A DNA stretch of 64,000 bases from Emergomyces orientalis (Eukaryota; Ascomycota; Eurotiomycetes; Onygenales; Ajellomycetaceae). The notes beneath the pieces are model-generated. The model was not told where the DNA came from. It ran no database searches and saw only the letters and a program-made list of their open reading frames with translations. The position numbers and the translations under genes were made by a program. The stretch is taken from contig MOWL01000024.1 of NCBI GenBank assembly GCA_002110485.1, forward strand, positions 806,001 to 870,000, read 5' to 3'. Below, one piece after another: positions 23,651-36,432 of this stretch (the stretch's first letter is position 1; each line of letters starts with the position of its first letter).

Positions 23651-25470
23651 TTTAACGCCAACGCTTTCCCCCGAACCAGCCCAATTCTTCGAATTAGAAG
23701 ATGAAAAGACATTCATTTGAAAGCTCTTGTTTGAGAAAGCAATTTATTCACTTTTTATTAAAATTGAGCGTGAGTTGATGAAGCTATTGAGAAAAACATG
23801 TTTGTGATCTCTAAGAGAAAAGAAAATCACACTTCATCACATAACTTCATCAGTTTCGGCCCAATTTACATAGAATTTTGATAGAAGCTAGAACAAACCA
23901 GATATTACAACTGTCTCAATTTTGAATTCATTCCGACCATCTCTTTCTGAACAATTCATTGTCAAAATCTGCATGAAAAATCTGATTGATTTTCATGTTT
24001 CTTTACATCAGTGTCAAGTCTTTTCCCCTTACCACCCTACCTCGCCCGGCAGAAAAGTGACAAAAAAAATACCTCAGCACAGATCACACATGACCTACTC
24101 TTTAATCAGAAATTCCCCGAAACCTACCCTCTCTACAAAACAGAACGAGAAAAAGTGGAAATATCAGTGTTTAAAAAATAGCTTGGTCCCTGCAAGTAAT
24201 ATATATACATACTTGTATATATATATATTATTATATAAGAAAATAGTACAGATGTAGTCTGTTGATTCTTCATTTGCATACTCATCTGTGTGACTTAATA
24301 AATTACATTTATTAAGAGCTATCTAGTAAAATATATGAGATTAATTTGAATAGAAAAGAAAATCTATTCAGTATTAATTCATATTGATATTTCAGGAATA
24401 CAATCTTGATTTGAGGTGGGGCCTATTTCAAGCAGAAATTTTGAGAAGCTTTTTAAATTGAAAAAGACAAAATTTACAAGAGTTAGAATGTTTTTCTTGA
24501 TTTAGCTCTGAGTAAATAAATCAAGAAAATTCTACACAAATTCATATTTCTTTACTTCAGTGACTAATTCAGTTTTTGAAAATAATCTCAATTTTGAGCT
24601 GCATACTTGATATGTGAGAAGAAATTTAGAATATTGAATATTTCTGAATAGTTTTTATCAATTTCTCTGTAAAAAATTGATTTATTTTGTCAGTTTTTCT
24701 TTCAAAAACTGTCATTTCAATTGAATAATTTATTATTCATTGAAATCAATTCTTTTCTCTTCATTTTGTAGCACAAGAAAGAAGTCTGTGAAGATTTAAT
24801 TGATTTATTTTTAAAAATCAATATTAGTTTATTAGATTCTCTTGAAAAATCTAATCTAGATACTATTTCTAGTAGAAAAAATAGCAAAAATCTGAGAATA
24901 CTATTTAATTTGACTAATTATCTAATATACTCAAAGAAATCATGAATAACTCATCTTAATCTGTGAATATGATGACTTCATGCAAAAATAGAAATAATTT
25001 CATAGAAACTGTTTCTGAAATTGAGATTTTGAAGAAAAGAAAAAAAGAAGAAATAGACAGATATAAAATAGATGAAGTGAAAAATCTACAAAAAATAGCT
25101 GATAAGCTATATAAACAGTGTATATATAAAGAAAATGAAGAAATTCTTCTTATTCTGCATTTACAAGCAAGACAGCTGAATGAAATTATTAAGTTTAAAC
25201 TTAATATTTCTTCAAATCTGAAGATAGTTTTGAAAAAAATGAAAAATCTGTATTTCAAAAAATCTTTTCTGAATCTCTTTCAAAAGAAAACACTGAAAAT
25301 GAGACAAAAACCTATACTCAAGCTCTCAATAGCTCACAAAATATTGAAAAAAAAAAACAGCTGAAAAAAGCAGTAAAAATTTTCTCATTAGTTGAGAAAA
25401 AAGAACAAAGAAAAGCTCAAAAAAAGATTAAATTTCTTGAATTAAAAAAACAGAGACTGATTTTAAAAGT
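23650..25470. other. AT-rich degenerate repeat sequence, unidentified
   Basis: Very AT-rich DNA with an (AT)n tract at about 24,198-24,236. A Lys-rich frame at 24963-25364 (133 aa; SEIEILKKRKKEEIDRYK) has the look of a coiled coil but no recognisable family and may be a mutated ORF1 of another LINE. A small block with normal composition lies at about 24,020-24,060. No functional gene is called. Confidence 0.4.
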
Positions 25471-25673
25471 TAGTTTTTTTCTTCCATTAAGGCATATGCA
25501 ATCAGTGATTATGATGCCCACCTAGTATTACTAGGATTTATCATGTAAACTATATCTAAATACATGTAACTGATTCACTCATTTTTTTTATATTGAAAAA
25601 CAATCAAACACGCGGGAAAAACACTATTAAGAATAGAAAGAGAGCATCAGGCATTCCTTACACATCATTACAA

Positions 25674-27057
25674 TGGCATTGGATGTGGGGGAGGTGGTTA
25701 TGGTGGAAGATGGCATGCATGAGGCTCAACGCGTGCCGGAGACGAAAAACTCTGCGACACAGAAAACAAAGACAAACAGCTTAGCAACAGCAATTCAAAC
25801 ACTAGCTGCGATCCTTGAAGAGGGAGAGAAGAATGAGAAAGTGAATAACAAAGATAAAGAGTATTTACAGAAGGCATTGAAAGCAGTGCAAGAAGTGAAG
25901 ATGGAACTGTGTGACCAGCTTCTGAAGAAAATGAAACGCGCAATTGGCACACCAAAACAGCAGAAATCATGAGACAAGCTCAACGGAGCACTCTCATGAG
26001 CAGCAATAGCAGCCAGAGGGGAGACAACAGTTAAAACCATATCAACCAGAACACTGCGAGAGGTAGTCATTACTTGACAAAGCTGTGATGCTATGTCAGA
26101 GGCAGAATGCACACCAGAAATGATTGTTAAACGAGCGAATGAGGCCATCAAAGAGATAACCAAGGGCAAAGTGATGGCAGCAAGGCACATGCCAAGCGGA
26201 GACGTGATTTTGATGATGGACACACAGGACACCAAGACAGAGCTCGCAGCAGATGATAGCTGGACGCGTGAATGGGGAGACAAAGCGTGCATGAAGCAGG
26301 AGATGTATGCAGTACTAGTCAAAGATGCTCCTATGAGAGTCATTGACTGGAGCAGCTCTGAGTACGCCATTGAGAGCATCTACAAGCAGAATACAGCACT
26401 ACACTGCAAGACACTGATACACAAGATGGACAAAATGATGGTTAGACAACAGAAATCACATGGCAGTATAATCATCAATGTTGCTGCACCTCACCAGGCC
26501 AATGCACTGGTGGACAATGGACTCGTTCTAGGCAATGAATATTGCACAGTTGAAATATTTCACAGAGAGGCCAGGGTCACATGATGCTACAAGTGTCAAC
26601 AGTATGAACATATAGCTCGCTTCTGCAGAAGAGAGGAAACCTGTGGTCACTGTGCACAAAAAGATCATGGTGACAAGGCCTGCAAAGGAGCAGCAGAAGG
26701 CAGCAGACCCAAGTGCAGTAACTGTGGTGATAGTCATGCAGCATGGCACTCAAATTGCCCAGAGAGAAGACTGAAAGCCAAAAGTGCTAAAGAGACACTG
26801 ATTGAACACTCCAAGCACTTCAATATAAGAGCACCAGATGCAGATGGATTTAGCTTTCCATGCAAATGGAACAGGCCTCTGAATGAGGACTTCATAGAAC
26901 CCCCACGAAGAGCAGGAAGACCAACGAATGTATCAAGAGCAGGAGCACAACAATGAGGAGCTATGACAAGCTTCATTCAAGCAGCAAGTGGTCCAGTAAC
27001 ACTGGAGACATCAACACAGAACAGCAGCTCGCAGAATAATCACATGAATGAATCATG
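25674..27057 (+). pseudogene. LINE2 ORF1 (nucleic-acid-binding protein), interrupted
   Basis: Open as MALDVGEVVMVEDGMHEAQR to a TGA at 25970, then further TGA codons, and open again at 26093-26584 (SEAECTPEMIVKRANEAIKE) before a TGA just ahead of the first zinc knuckle. The reading frame is constant and the stops sit where Arg (CGA) would be conserved, so the ORF was inactivated by point transitions and not by indels. The product would be the LINE RNA-binding chaperone. Confidence 0.7.
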
Positions 27058-30000
27058 AAGAACAGACTAGTCATTTTACAATACAATGTGCATAAGTCAA
27101 ACAAGGTTATGGGACCTCTTTTGGCAAAGCCCGAAACGGCATTAAACTATGATGTGATTGCAATACAAGAGCCCTGGATACAAAAACACTCTAAAACAGG
27201 CACACACTGTCCAGCCAACTGTGGATTCTGGCAAGCAGGCATGGAGCAGAAGGACATGAAGGTGTGCTTTCTAATTAACAAGAGAATTGCAGTCAAGACC
27301 TGGAGAGTGAGCACAATATCCACTCATATACTGGTACTTACTCTGTTGACAGAGAGTGGGCCTATCAATATCATCAACATGTACGCGTCACCACCAGGAA
27401 GCTACACAATCATGCCACCAGACTCACCCATTCATCAGCTCCAAGCGGTGGTTGAAGAAGCGGATAGAATGCTAGAAGCGCGAATAAACCAGGAAAATGC
27501 GCATCAAGCAACAACTGAGAGTGCAGAGGGAGCATCAGGCGCGCAGGAAACTCAAATAAACACGCATCAAGCAGATGTTATAGTGATTGGAGACTTTAAT
27601 GTACATCACACTCTCTGGGGAGGTAGCAGGGTCAGAGAAAACTTTGCCATGGCCTGGGAACTCAATGCTCAAATCAGTGCCTTGAATCTACATCTAGCAA
27701 CTCCAGAAGGCATGATCACCTGGCAAGATAGAGGAAGTCAGAGCATCACAGTGGATCTAATCTTTTTGTCTGCTGGTCTACACAGTCAAATGATCAGCTG
27801 CAAGCTAGAACATGAAGCAAATATGGCATCAGATCACATGCCAATTGCAACTACTCTTGAGCTAAAAGCATTATATAGCAGCAGAAAAAGACGCACTTGG
27901 CATCACTTCTGCCCAGAACAGATAGCGCAGGACTGCCAGACACTGAGAAGCCCAGGGGCACTGACTTCAAAAGATCAGATAAACAGCTATGCAAGATATC
28001 TTGTCAAATTTGTGGAAGATCTAGCAGCAAAACATGCCAAAGTCTCAAACTACAGTCAACACAGCCGGTCATGGTGGTCCCCTCGAGTAGCAGAGGCAGT
28101 CAATCAATATAAAAAAGCCAAGAAAGACAGAAACATCTCTGCAGCAGATATAATTAAAGCTTGAGCCCTGAGAAACAGAGAGGTTAAACTGACTAAAACA
28201 AACAGTTTCAGAGAACTAATGCACAGCACAGAGTCCAAGCCCAAGCTACTATGGAAGATGGCCAAATGGGGGTGTCAAAGCAGCAATGAGCATGCACAAC
28301 CTCCAAGAATTCCAGCATTAATAGTAGAAGGCAGAGAAAATCTACCACCAGTCAATTCCTTTGATGATAAAGCCAAGATTCTGAGACAAAGGTTCTTCCC
28401 CCTGCCACTAGTCAGTGACAACAGGGACATGGAGGAGGCAGAACACCCACTGGAAACAACAGAGACAATAAGCATCACAGAGGAGAAAATGGCCGCGCTC
28501 ATAGCACATCTACCAAGCAACAAAGCACCAGGTATCAATGGAGTCTCCAATGAATTTCTGAAAATGCTGGGACCAAGCTTCACAAAGGCTATGACAGAGC
28601 TCACACTGGCATGCTGGGAATGGGAACACTACCCGGAGATATTCAAGACCGCTCGAACAGTGGTACTGAAAAAACCAGGAAAAGGGAATTATCAAAAGAC
28701 AGAGGCATGGAGGCCCATTGCTCTACTGGATACAATGGGAAAAATAATAGAATCAGCCACCGCGCAGGAACTCAGACGGCTAGTGGAAACACTCAATCTA
28801 CTGCCATCTCAACAGATGGGTGCTAGGCGGGCCAGATCAACCGAAACAGCAGTATCACTACTGCTAGCACAAATTAGAACAGCATGGGAGAAGTCAGACA
28901 CAGTGGTCACAGTTCTATCATTGGACATCTCAGGAGCTTATGATAGAGTGCTCAAAGACCGACTCACACACATTCTTCGCATGAAGGGCCTACCAAGACA
29001 GCTGACAGGGTGGATACACTCATTTATGTCAGATAGACGATCCACGCTCACATTTGAAGAACAGGAAACTGAGGCCTTCAATATTCCAGCTGGGATACCA
29101 CAAGGATCACCTCTCTCCCCCATTCTCTTTCTATTTTACAATGAGGAACTGCTCCGGATATGCTCACCCTTGAATAGACCAGTGAGCTGCATAGGATTTG
29201 TGGATGATGTCAATATAATAGCATACGGGCCATCAACTGAAGCAAATTGCGCGCAGCTCACACGGGTGCACGCAGAATGTGAAGAATGGGCAGGAAGACA
29301 TGAAGCTATTTTTGCTCTGCAGAAGTATGAGTTGATGCACTTCACTAGAGCCCGAACTCAATTCAACTTGAATCACTCTCTGAGACTGCCTCAGCAAGTT
29401 ATCAAGCCACAGAAGGTGATGAGAGTTCTAGGAGTATGGCTGGATTCCAAGCTTCAATGGAAAGGTCACATGGATGCTATAGCAGGAAAAATGAAGTCAC
29501 AGATAAAGGCACTATCACAGACAACACAGGCCACCTGGGGAGTCCCCCTACATCAAGCTAGAACAATATACAACATGGTCATACGGCCAGCTATAGCTTA
29601 CAGCGCACTGGCATGGCATCAACCGCGCATCAAGCGCGAAGGACGCATGCGCAATAAACAGCGCACAGAGGGCCTAATCAGAACACAGAATGAATGCCTG
29701 AGAATAGTAGCTGAAGCATACAGAGCAACACCAATATCCACACTGGAAGCAGAGACATACACATCACCCCTGGACATCTATCTTGATGGAGTTGTGGCGC
29801 GCGCCACAAAACGACTGAAGGCCTCTGGAATGGCAACACAAATTGAAGAGGCATGCACAGCAGTGAGAGTCAAACTCAGAAGAAAAGACACAGTGCACAG
29901 AAGATCCATTGAGAAGGTGATTCATTCAGACAGTCTGTCTGAAAATTGGGAGAAGCTTTGAATGAAAAAGAGTAAGCAAAAGACTGCTCAAAGCACAAAT

Positions 30001-30400
30001 TCAGCAGCAACACAGCACTTCTCACATGATGAATGGGTGCGAAAAGAAATCCTGAGTAGATGAAGAAAGCAATGAAGAGCTAGAGCACCTCCCTGGTGTG
30101 AACTCTTTGATCAACCCCCAGACAAAAGCATTCTGAAATGACACAAGGGCCTAAGCAAGGCCAGAAGCTCGCTGATAATTCAACTAAGATCAGGGAAAAC
30201 AGGGCTGGCAGCCTTTCTACATAAAAGACGAGTACCGGATTTCCCATCACCAGCATGTGAATGTGGCTATTCAAATGAAACAGTGATGCATGTGATAGTT
30301 CACTGTGATAGATTCCAGCACAGTCGCGGGAGTCTGCTGCATGAGGGCAGAATCGACAAGAAATGGCTATTGAACACCAAAGAAGGGCTACACTGTCTAA
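27055..30400 (+). pseudogene. LINE2 ORF2 (endonuclease-reverse transcriptase), interrupted
   Basis: Begins at 27055, so its start overlaps the end of ORF1. Endonuclease is open to 28161. A single TGA (in GCTTGAGCC, 28162-28164) separates it from a 580-residue open RT frame (28219-29961), with the catalytic FVDD at about 29,200 and conserved RPIALLDTMGKIIES and NKAPGINGVSNEF. The frame continues beyond a TGA at 29959 to the C-terminal Cys-rich knuckle. With a handful of TGA codons it cannot yield the full protein under the standard code. Confidence 0.8.
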
Positions 30401-31147
30401 CAAAATGATGAATCAAGCAGGGAATTCTACCACAGTTCTCACTGGCAAAGACACTGAGTGTCTATCAGACAGAGAAGCAGCAATCTATCACATCTCAATC
30501 AAGCATACGCGGACCTCAATAAACACCATGCTGAAACCGCTGAAAGCGCGCTTACCACACAAAATCAGTGCTCATGGCACATCCCCACGCTCATTTCATG
30601 CTAAAGACACGACTCTCTATGCTTCAGAGCGCAGTTGGTGTCTTTCACTCACTCACTCACACGCGGGCGCATTTTCAAAAATACTCAGTGTAATTTTTCT
30701 TTATTTTTAATTTTTCTTTTCTCATCCCATTCTCTTCTCTTCTTGAGGACAGCAGTTGCTGGTCTCCAGTAGTCTGAAGTCTCACAGAAACTGTTGCATA
30801 CATTTATTAGTGCATGAGGTTTTTAATCCAGCAGTAAGCTCTCTTATTGCATGATTTTTCTTGTTAGATAAAATAGATAGTTTCTCACATATCCCTGAGA
30901 TTAAGTGGTGTATAATATAATAATAAATAATAATAATACATGTAACTTCTTGTCACTTGCCATTACAGTAATTCCAGCCCAGAATAAGAGACACATTCAA
31001 AAATAAAAGATGATACAATTTAATACTAAGACATTTTTTTAAAAATAAACTCAAAGTTGAAGATAATACAAAGAAAATTAAAAGAATGAACTAACATAGA
31101 AAATTTCTCAAAGAATGTTTATAATAAATTGATTTAAATTATATTTA

Positions 31148-32600
31148 TTATATATCTAGTTGTTGTTTTTTTCTTGTTGCAATATCTGTTTCTATGATAT
31201 AATTTATTAAATATTTGATACCTGTTTCAGTTTGAAACAGAAATCTCATATTTATTTGATCTATATCATATTTTCTTTTCAAATCATTTCTAATAACAGA
31301 GTTTTTTAAGCAATTTATCAATAAATGTTCTGAATCTTTCAAATAATCATATATATCACAGTTTTGAGGTCTCTCAATTCCAAATTTCTTAAAATAGAAG
31401 CCAAAGTATCCATGACCAAGCTTCAATTGAATTATTGAAGAAAAGATTTTCTTTTTGCATTTAATAGAGCATGCTTTCCATTTTGGTTTTGTTTCAAAAA
31501 CCAAGTATTTGATACTTAGTTTTTGTTTTTGAGTTTCTCAATTTAAATTTCAATCTTTTAAGCATTTCTCTTTTACTTTTCTTTTTATAAATGTTCAAGA
31601 TATTTTCTGTTTTTTCACTAACTCAATTTCTGTGCTCTTTTTTGCAGCTTCATCAGCTAGTTCATTTCCTTTTATATTCATATGAGCTGGGACCCAGTGC
31701 AAATGAATTTGTATATCTTTTAATTTTTTTATTCTTTTAATCAATTGATATACAGTTTCAATATATATTTGATTTTCTTGAATCTTGTTTTTTTGAAATC
31801 TTTTCAAAGCTGCTTGACTGTCTGAATAAATTCATATCTCATTGATATCTGAATTTCTTGTCAATTGACTCATTGTCATTTTAAATGCTTGCATTATTGC
31901 ATATACTTCTGCATCAAATACTTTCATTTCTTGACCCAGATTTCATGAATTGGTGAAGTATATATCTTTGTTTCTTGTATATGCTATGCCAGCTCCCAGA
32001 TTATTTGAAGTATCATTTTTTGATCCATCAGTATAGATAATCAGAGCATTATTTATAATTTCAAGCTGCTTTAAATGTCTTTCTTGCTCATTTTCTTTAG
32101 ATAATTCACTAATATCTATATCAATCAATGAATTCAGAGATTTTTTCCATGAATATAGTTGTTCAAAATCTAATTCTTTCACATTTAAATGAGGAAGTTT
32201 GTCTTTGATCATTGAACAAACTCTATATAACTGAGTTGAAATCTTTTTTACAGAATTTAGACTGGTTTCATTTCAATCTAAATATTTACTCCAGTTCAAA
32301 TCAGTGCCTGTGTTCATGGGAGGAAATGTGAGTGAAACTCTTTTTCTAATTATATGATTTTGATTTAATTTAATTATTCTCACTGAATAATTTCTGCACA
32401 GCTTGTCTAGTCTTATTTTAGAAGAAGGAATTGAGGCTTCAATTTCCATAGCTTTTATAGAGGTGGTTTTAAATGCTCCCAGCATTCTTCTTAAAGCTTT
32501 ATTTTGCAGACTTTCATATTTATTTAGAAAGTTTTTCTGATTTTTCCACCATATTTGTGCTAGCAGCTTCCTTGATGCCATGTATGAGATAAACATGATT
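31148..32600 (-). mobile_element. LINE4: 5'-truncated LINE with RNase H, eroded
   Basis: On the minus strand the order is the end of RT (32596-32273; YMASRKLLAQIWWKNQ, ALRRMLGAFKTTSIKAMEIE), RNase H (IIYTDGSKNDTSNNLGAGIA near 32,060; HLHWVPAHMNIKGNELADEA near 31,700), and the C-terminal knuckle region (QLKLGHGYFGFYFKKFGI near 31,400). The order RT-RNase H-Cys/His matches Tad1/I-group LINEs. It lacks endonuclease and most of RT, so it is a truncated insertion. It was interrupted by stops but is less eroded than LINE1. It belongs to another family than LINE2/LINE3, which lack RNase H. Confidence 0.75.
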
Positions 32601-32939
32601 GAATATCATCACTGTATAAAATCTCTGATCTTCCTCATCAATCACCTCAAAATCAATGATGTTTTCACTATCATCACAGAGAAGTTCAAAATCAAAACTC
32701 TTTTAAATAAACTATTCAAAGCTTAAGAGATTGCAAGAGATGTTTGAAGAGTAGTAAATATTAAGAAAATTAAAACTTATATTATTAATTTATATATTGA
32801 TTTTCTTCATGTCAGTAGAAGTGATTATCTCACTGTTAATTTCTTCTGTGAATGCAAGATTCTCATCATTATCAGAGACATGAATATATTTAAAGACACT
32901 TGTGTCAGATGTCATGATATAGAAGACAGCTATGTCTAG

Positions 32940-33271
32940 TGTGGTGGGGAACCTCGGCGCGGAATTATTTTTCGCCGGAGCTTCGCCGATAAATTCGGCT
33001 CGCCGCTGCCCGTTCCATCACCATGTAAAATGTTGGGAAAAGATTGATTGTACGCAGAGCAGTGAGATTGCTCCTTTTGATTGTGTGATTTGATATGTGA
33101 TTGATTGCTTATTCTTCTTCTATATTTGAATCTCCTACGTGTTCTTTTGTATTGCTATTTGGATAGCTCGTTGAATAGAATATTATACACAGCGAACTTA
33201 CCAACCTTCTTACGATTCCGCTGTTCCTGCCCACGTGCCGCCAAAAGCGCACAACCCCTTATTCCACTTCA
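32940..33271 (-). repeat. Solo LTR E (332 bp) with 4-bp target-site duplication
   Basis: Starts TGTGGTGGGG and ends CCACTTCA, flanked by CTAG on both sides (32936-32939, 33272-33275). It shares its right-hand 230 bp, with about ten differences, with the LTR at 40613-40962, whereas the left 100 bp differ apart from the terminus. It is CpG-rich inside CpG-poor DNA. Strand is inferred from a TATA-like TGTGTATAATATTC on the minus strand. A small TIR element with TA duplication is the alternative (the ends also pair imperfectly), but the matching fourth base in both copies favours an LTR. Confidence 0.65.
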
Positions 33272-36186
33272 CTAGATATTATAGAAAATTTTTGCAGATA
33301 GCAGTCAATCTCTTGACAGTTTCTGCAAAACTAGTGAAATTATTGCTGAATTGATCAGCAGATTGCTTTTTTTATTTTTCAGTAAAATACTTAATTTCAG
33401 ATCAATGAATCTTTTATTAATCAGTAGACTGACTCTTTCAATTCTTCATACAACAGATGATTTCAATGTGCCATGTTTTACTGTAATAATTGCACTTGAG
33501 AGACAATTCCTGTGATCAGTGAAAAAAGATGTTGAAATTGAGAGCCTGAGTAATATTATAATTATTCACAGTGTTCAGTTTATTCTTATTCTTTTCTTTG
33601 AACTTAAATTTTTTTTTTTTTCAATATTTAATTTCTTTGTAGAAAAAGTCTTCTTATCTCTATTCTCACTGCATATGATTATTTTATAATGAATAAGCTC
33701 ATCATTATTATTATTATTTCTACACCACTTGATCCCGAGGATATGTGGGGAGGCAGCTAGTATACAAAGTGAGAAAAACCTTGGACTATCTAGTATAGTT
33801 CTGACCTAAAAACACCCTGAACAGCAAATCTATTCAACATTTATAATTGCTTCAAGTACTGCGGAGCAGCTCCCGCTGCTCTTAGAGAAGATGGTGCATA
33901 GCACCATGAGAAGACAAGAAAATCCTCTATATCATCATCACCTCTGTCTGAACATAAGAAAGACTTCTAATGAATGTGACATCTCATACTGTGTGTCTGC
34001 CGCTCATCGCGCAGACTTCAACATCCTGGAGTGCTTGTAGCGCGCAGGCCACTCAACTCCGCGCTTGTGGCATGCTCAGTTGCCCAACTTCGCGCTTGCA
34101 GCATGCCAGTCCACCCAGATCTGCACTTCAAGCTCACTATCTTCTGATAGAGCCTCACTCTTCGCGCCCTTCATTCTCTGATATGTGCCAGTCATGTTTT
34201 TTAGTTGTACTGTGTATCTCATTCCGCCCTTCTCTCACTTAACACCTTGGCTAGAGAGAACTGTCTGAGAATGTTCTGCTTGAGTCATCACTTAATGAGC
34301 CTGTGCAGTTCTTTCTTGATGTTCAGCAATCACTTCTTATTCACTCTGCCCTCCTGCTCCAGCTCCGCGCGTTTCCCACTGAATCATGTACAGTGTATCA
34401 TCACATGCAGCACCATTTCATGCTTATATTCACATGGACATTTCAGTGTGGGGAAGTCAGGAACTCTTCTTCTGTGAAGAAACACTGCAAGGCCTGTCTT
34501 GCCAGTACACAGCTGGATTATCAATGAGCTTTGGGCCTTGCTCAGGCCCTCATGCCATCTTAGTAGCTCTACATCTGAGGGCCTGTCAAACAGTTCTCTT
34601 CATGGTGTTGTGCATGCTCTTCATCTGTTTCATTATCTTATCATTGTCTTCTCCCTCACTCATCTCTTGAAAACTCAGTTACATACACTGTTTTCTTGTC
34701 TTTTCTGCTTTTTCAGTTGCTTTGTCTGTCTCACCAAATTTACACTTCACCCCTGCTGCATGCTCACTGGGTGCAGTACTGCCTCCACTGACTGCATTTC
34801 TCTGTTATTCCTTCTGCGAAGTCTGACTCTGACCTGCACACATGTCTGTTTTATCTGCTCCATGATTTCTGACTTCTTAAGCTGCTCAGTTGCTCTGATC
34901 ATCACACTGTCTAGATGTATCTTCAGAGGCAGTGTGGCTGTCTCCGCCTTCAGTGAGGTGATTGGAGTAGCTCTGTAGGCCTCTGCAATGATCTGTAGGC
35001 ATTTATTTTGAATCTTCTCCAGGCTGGCTAGCAGCTGGCGTTGATGTCGCGGTTCATGTTGTGTCGTCTGTGGTTGATGCCATGCCAGCGCTCCGTATCC
35101 TATTGCGGGCCTTATCACTGCATTGTAGACCCTCCGGGCATGCTGCAGTGGCAGGCCCCAGGTTGACTGTGTTGTCTGAGTTAGGGCACCTATCTGCGAT
35201 TTCGCTCTGCCTATCATCTTACTGACATGGCTACGCCACCTCAGCTTAGAGTCAAGTCAGATGCCTAGCACCTGCATCTCCCTCTGTGGCTTGATCACTT
35301 GCTGTGACAATTGCAGTGAGTGTTCTAGATTGAATCTAGTTCTTGTTCTGATAAAGTGCATGAGCTCATACTTCTGTGGTGCAAAGATTGCTCCATGTCT
35401 GCTCATCCAAAGCTCACAGCTGGCATGGATCTGCACCAGATGCGCACAATTCACTTTGATTGAGTTGCCATATGCTAGAATGTTCACATCATCTACAAAT
35501 TCTATGCAGTTGACAGACTCACTTCACAGTGTACATATTCTGAGCAACTCCTCATTGTAGAATAAGAACAGAATGAGTGACAAGAGTGATCTCTGTGAAA
35601 TGTCTGCATTCATCTCAAAGACTTCAGTTTCCTGCTTATCAAATACTAGTGTCGCCTTGCATCTCTGCATGAATGAGTTGACTCATTCAGTCAGCTGTCT
35701 GAGCAGTCCTCTTTTTCTTAGAATGTGCATTAGACAATTTCTGAGCACTCTGTCATAGATCTCTGAGATATTCAGTGACAGCACTGAGATTACTGCTTTC
35801 TGCTTCTCCCACATTGTGTGAATCTGCATCAGTAACAGAGCAATTGCTATTTCTGTGAAGCATTCTTCTCACGCTCTCATTTGCTGAGCTAGTAGTATTC
35901 CATGTTTCTCTGTCAGAGATCTTATTTCCTTGACTGTTGCAGTCTCTACTATTTTATCTAGAGTGTCAAGTAGTGCAATTGATCTTCAGACTCTCACTTC
36001 ACTGTAGTTCTTCTTTCCTGGCTTCTTGAGCACCACTGTGCGCGCTGTTTTGAATATCTGTGAGTAGTACTTCCAATGCCAGCAGGCCTGTGTAAGCTCA
36101 GTTATTGCTGTGATGAACCTTGGGCCTAGTATTTTGAGAAAGTGGTTGAGAATGCTGTTAGCACCCAGAGTCTTGTTGTTCAGAAG

Positions 36187-36432
36187 TGTAACAGGCCTAC
36201 ACCGAAGAGCTCGGCACTAATATAGGTCTTATATAACAAAAAGTAGAAAATGTTAAGGAAAAGAAAAGAAAAGGAAAAGCATTTGAGTGTGAACACATGA
36301 GATTCTTTTATGAGCCTGGCAGGGCGGATAATCATATTTCCGATTGGCGTGGCCGCTAGGTCGGCGAAAACCATGGAGCTTCCATTGACATGCGAGCGGA
36401 ATGGTCTACTAACATGGGCGTAGCCCATCACA
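36187..36432 (-). repeat. Solo LTR A (246 bp) inside LINE3 RT, 5-bp duplication AGAAG
   Basis: On the minus strand it begins TGTGATGGGCTACGCCCATG and ends GGCCTGTTACA. AGAAG flanks it at 36182-36186 and 36433-36437. A TATA-like TTATATAAG precedes the 3' end. Across the insertion the RT frame resumes (AALITRL on one side, LGANSILNHFLKIL on the other), matching LINE2. It keeps many CpG, so it is younger than the erosion of LINE3 or was not recognised as a repeat. Confidence 0.9.

Larger units (their letters stand above)
25572..30936 (+). mobile_element. LINE2: full-length Tad1-like non-LTR retrotransposon with target-site duplication
   Basis: The element is flanked by AATACATGTAACT (25559-25571 and 30935-30947), a 13-bp target-site duplication; its first three bases also fit the tail. 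ORF1 begins at 25674 and ends near 27,050. It has two zinc knuckles (CYKCQQYEHIARFC, CGHCAQKDH) plus a third (CSNCGDSHA), and is interrupted by TGA codons that fit CGA to TGA changes. ORF2 starts at 27055 with endonuclease (QYNVHKSN, AIQEPW, VIGDFNVHHTLWG, SDHMPIATTL). After one TGA at 28162 the RT follows (GAYDRV, GIPQGSPLSPILF, FVDDVNIIAYG near 29,200). A zinc-type end lies near 30,250 (CECGYSNETVMHVIVHC). The 3' end is an (AAT)n tail. Too few residues remain after RT for an RNase H. It is the least eroded LINE here but carries several stops. Confidence 0.9.
25470..30990 (-). repeat. SINE-like element, second copy, split by LINE2
   Basis: The sequence left of LINE2 (from about 25,470; GCATATGCAATCAGTGATTATGA) and right of it (30948 to about 30,990; ACTTGCCATTACAGTAATTC then CAGCCCAGAATA) aligns end to end with the 180-bp element at 38659-38838, in the same orientation. 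LINE2 therefore jumped into an older copy. Boundaries are approximate because its own duplication could not be recognised; the coordinates given include the LINE. Confidence 0.55.
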
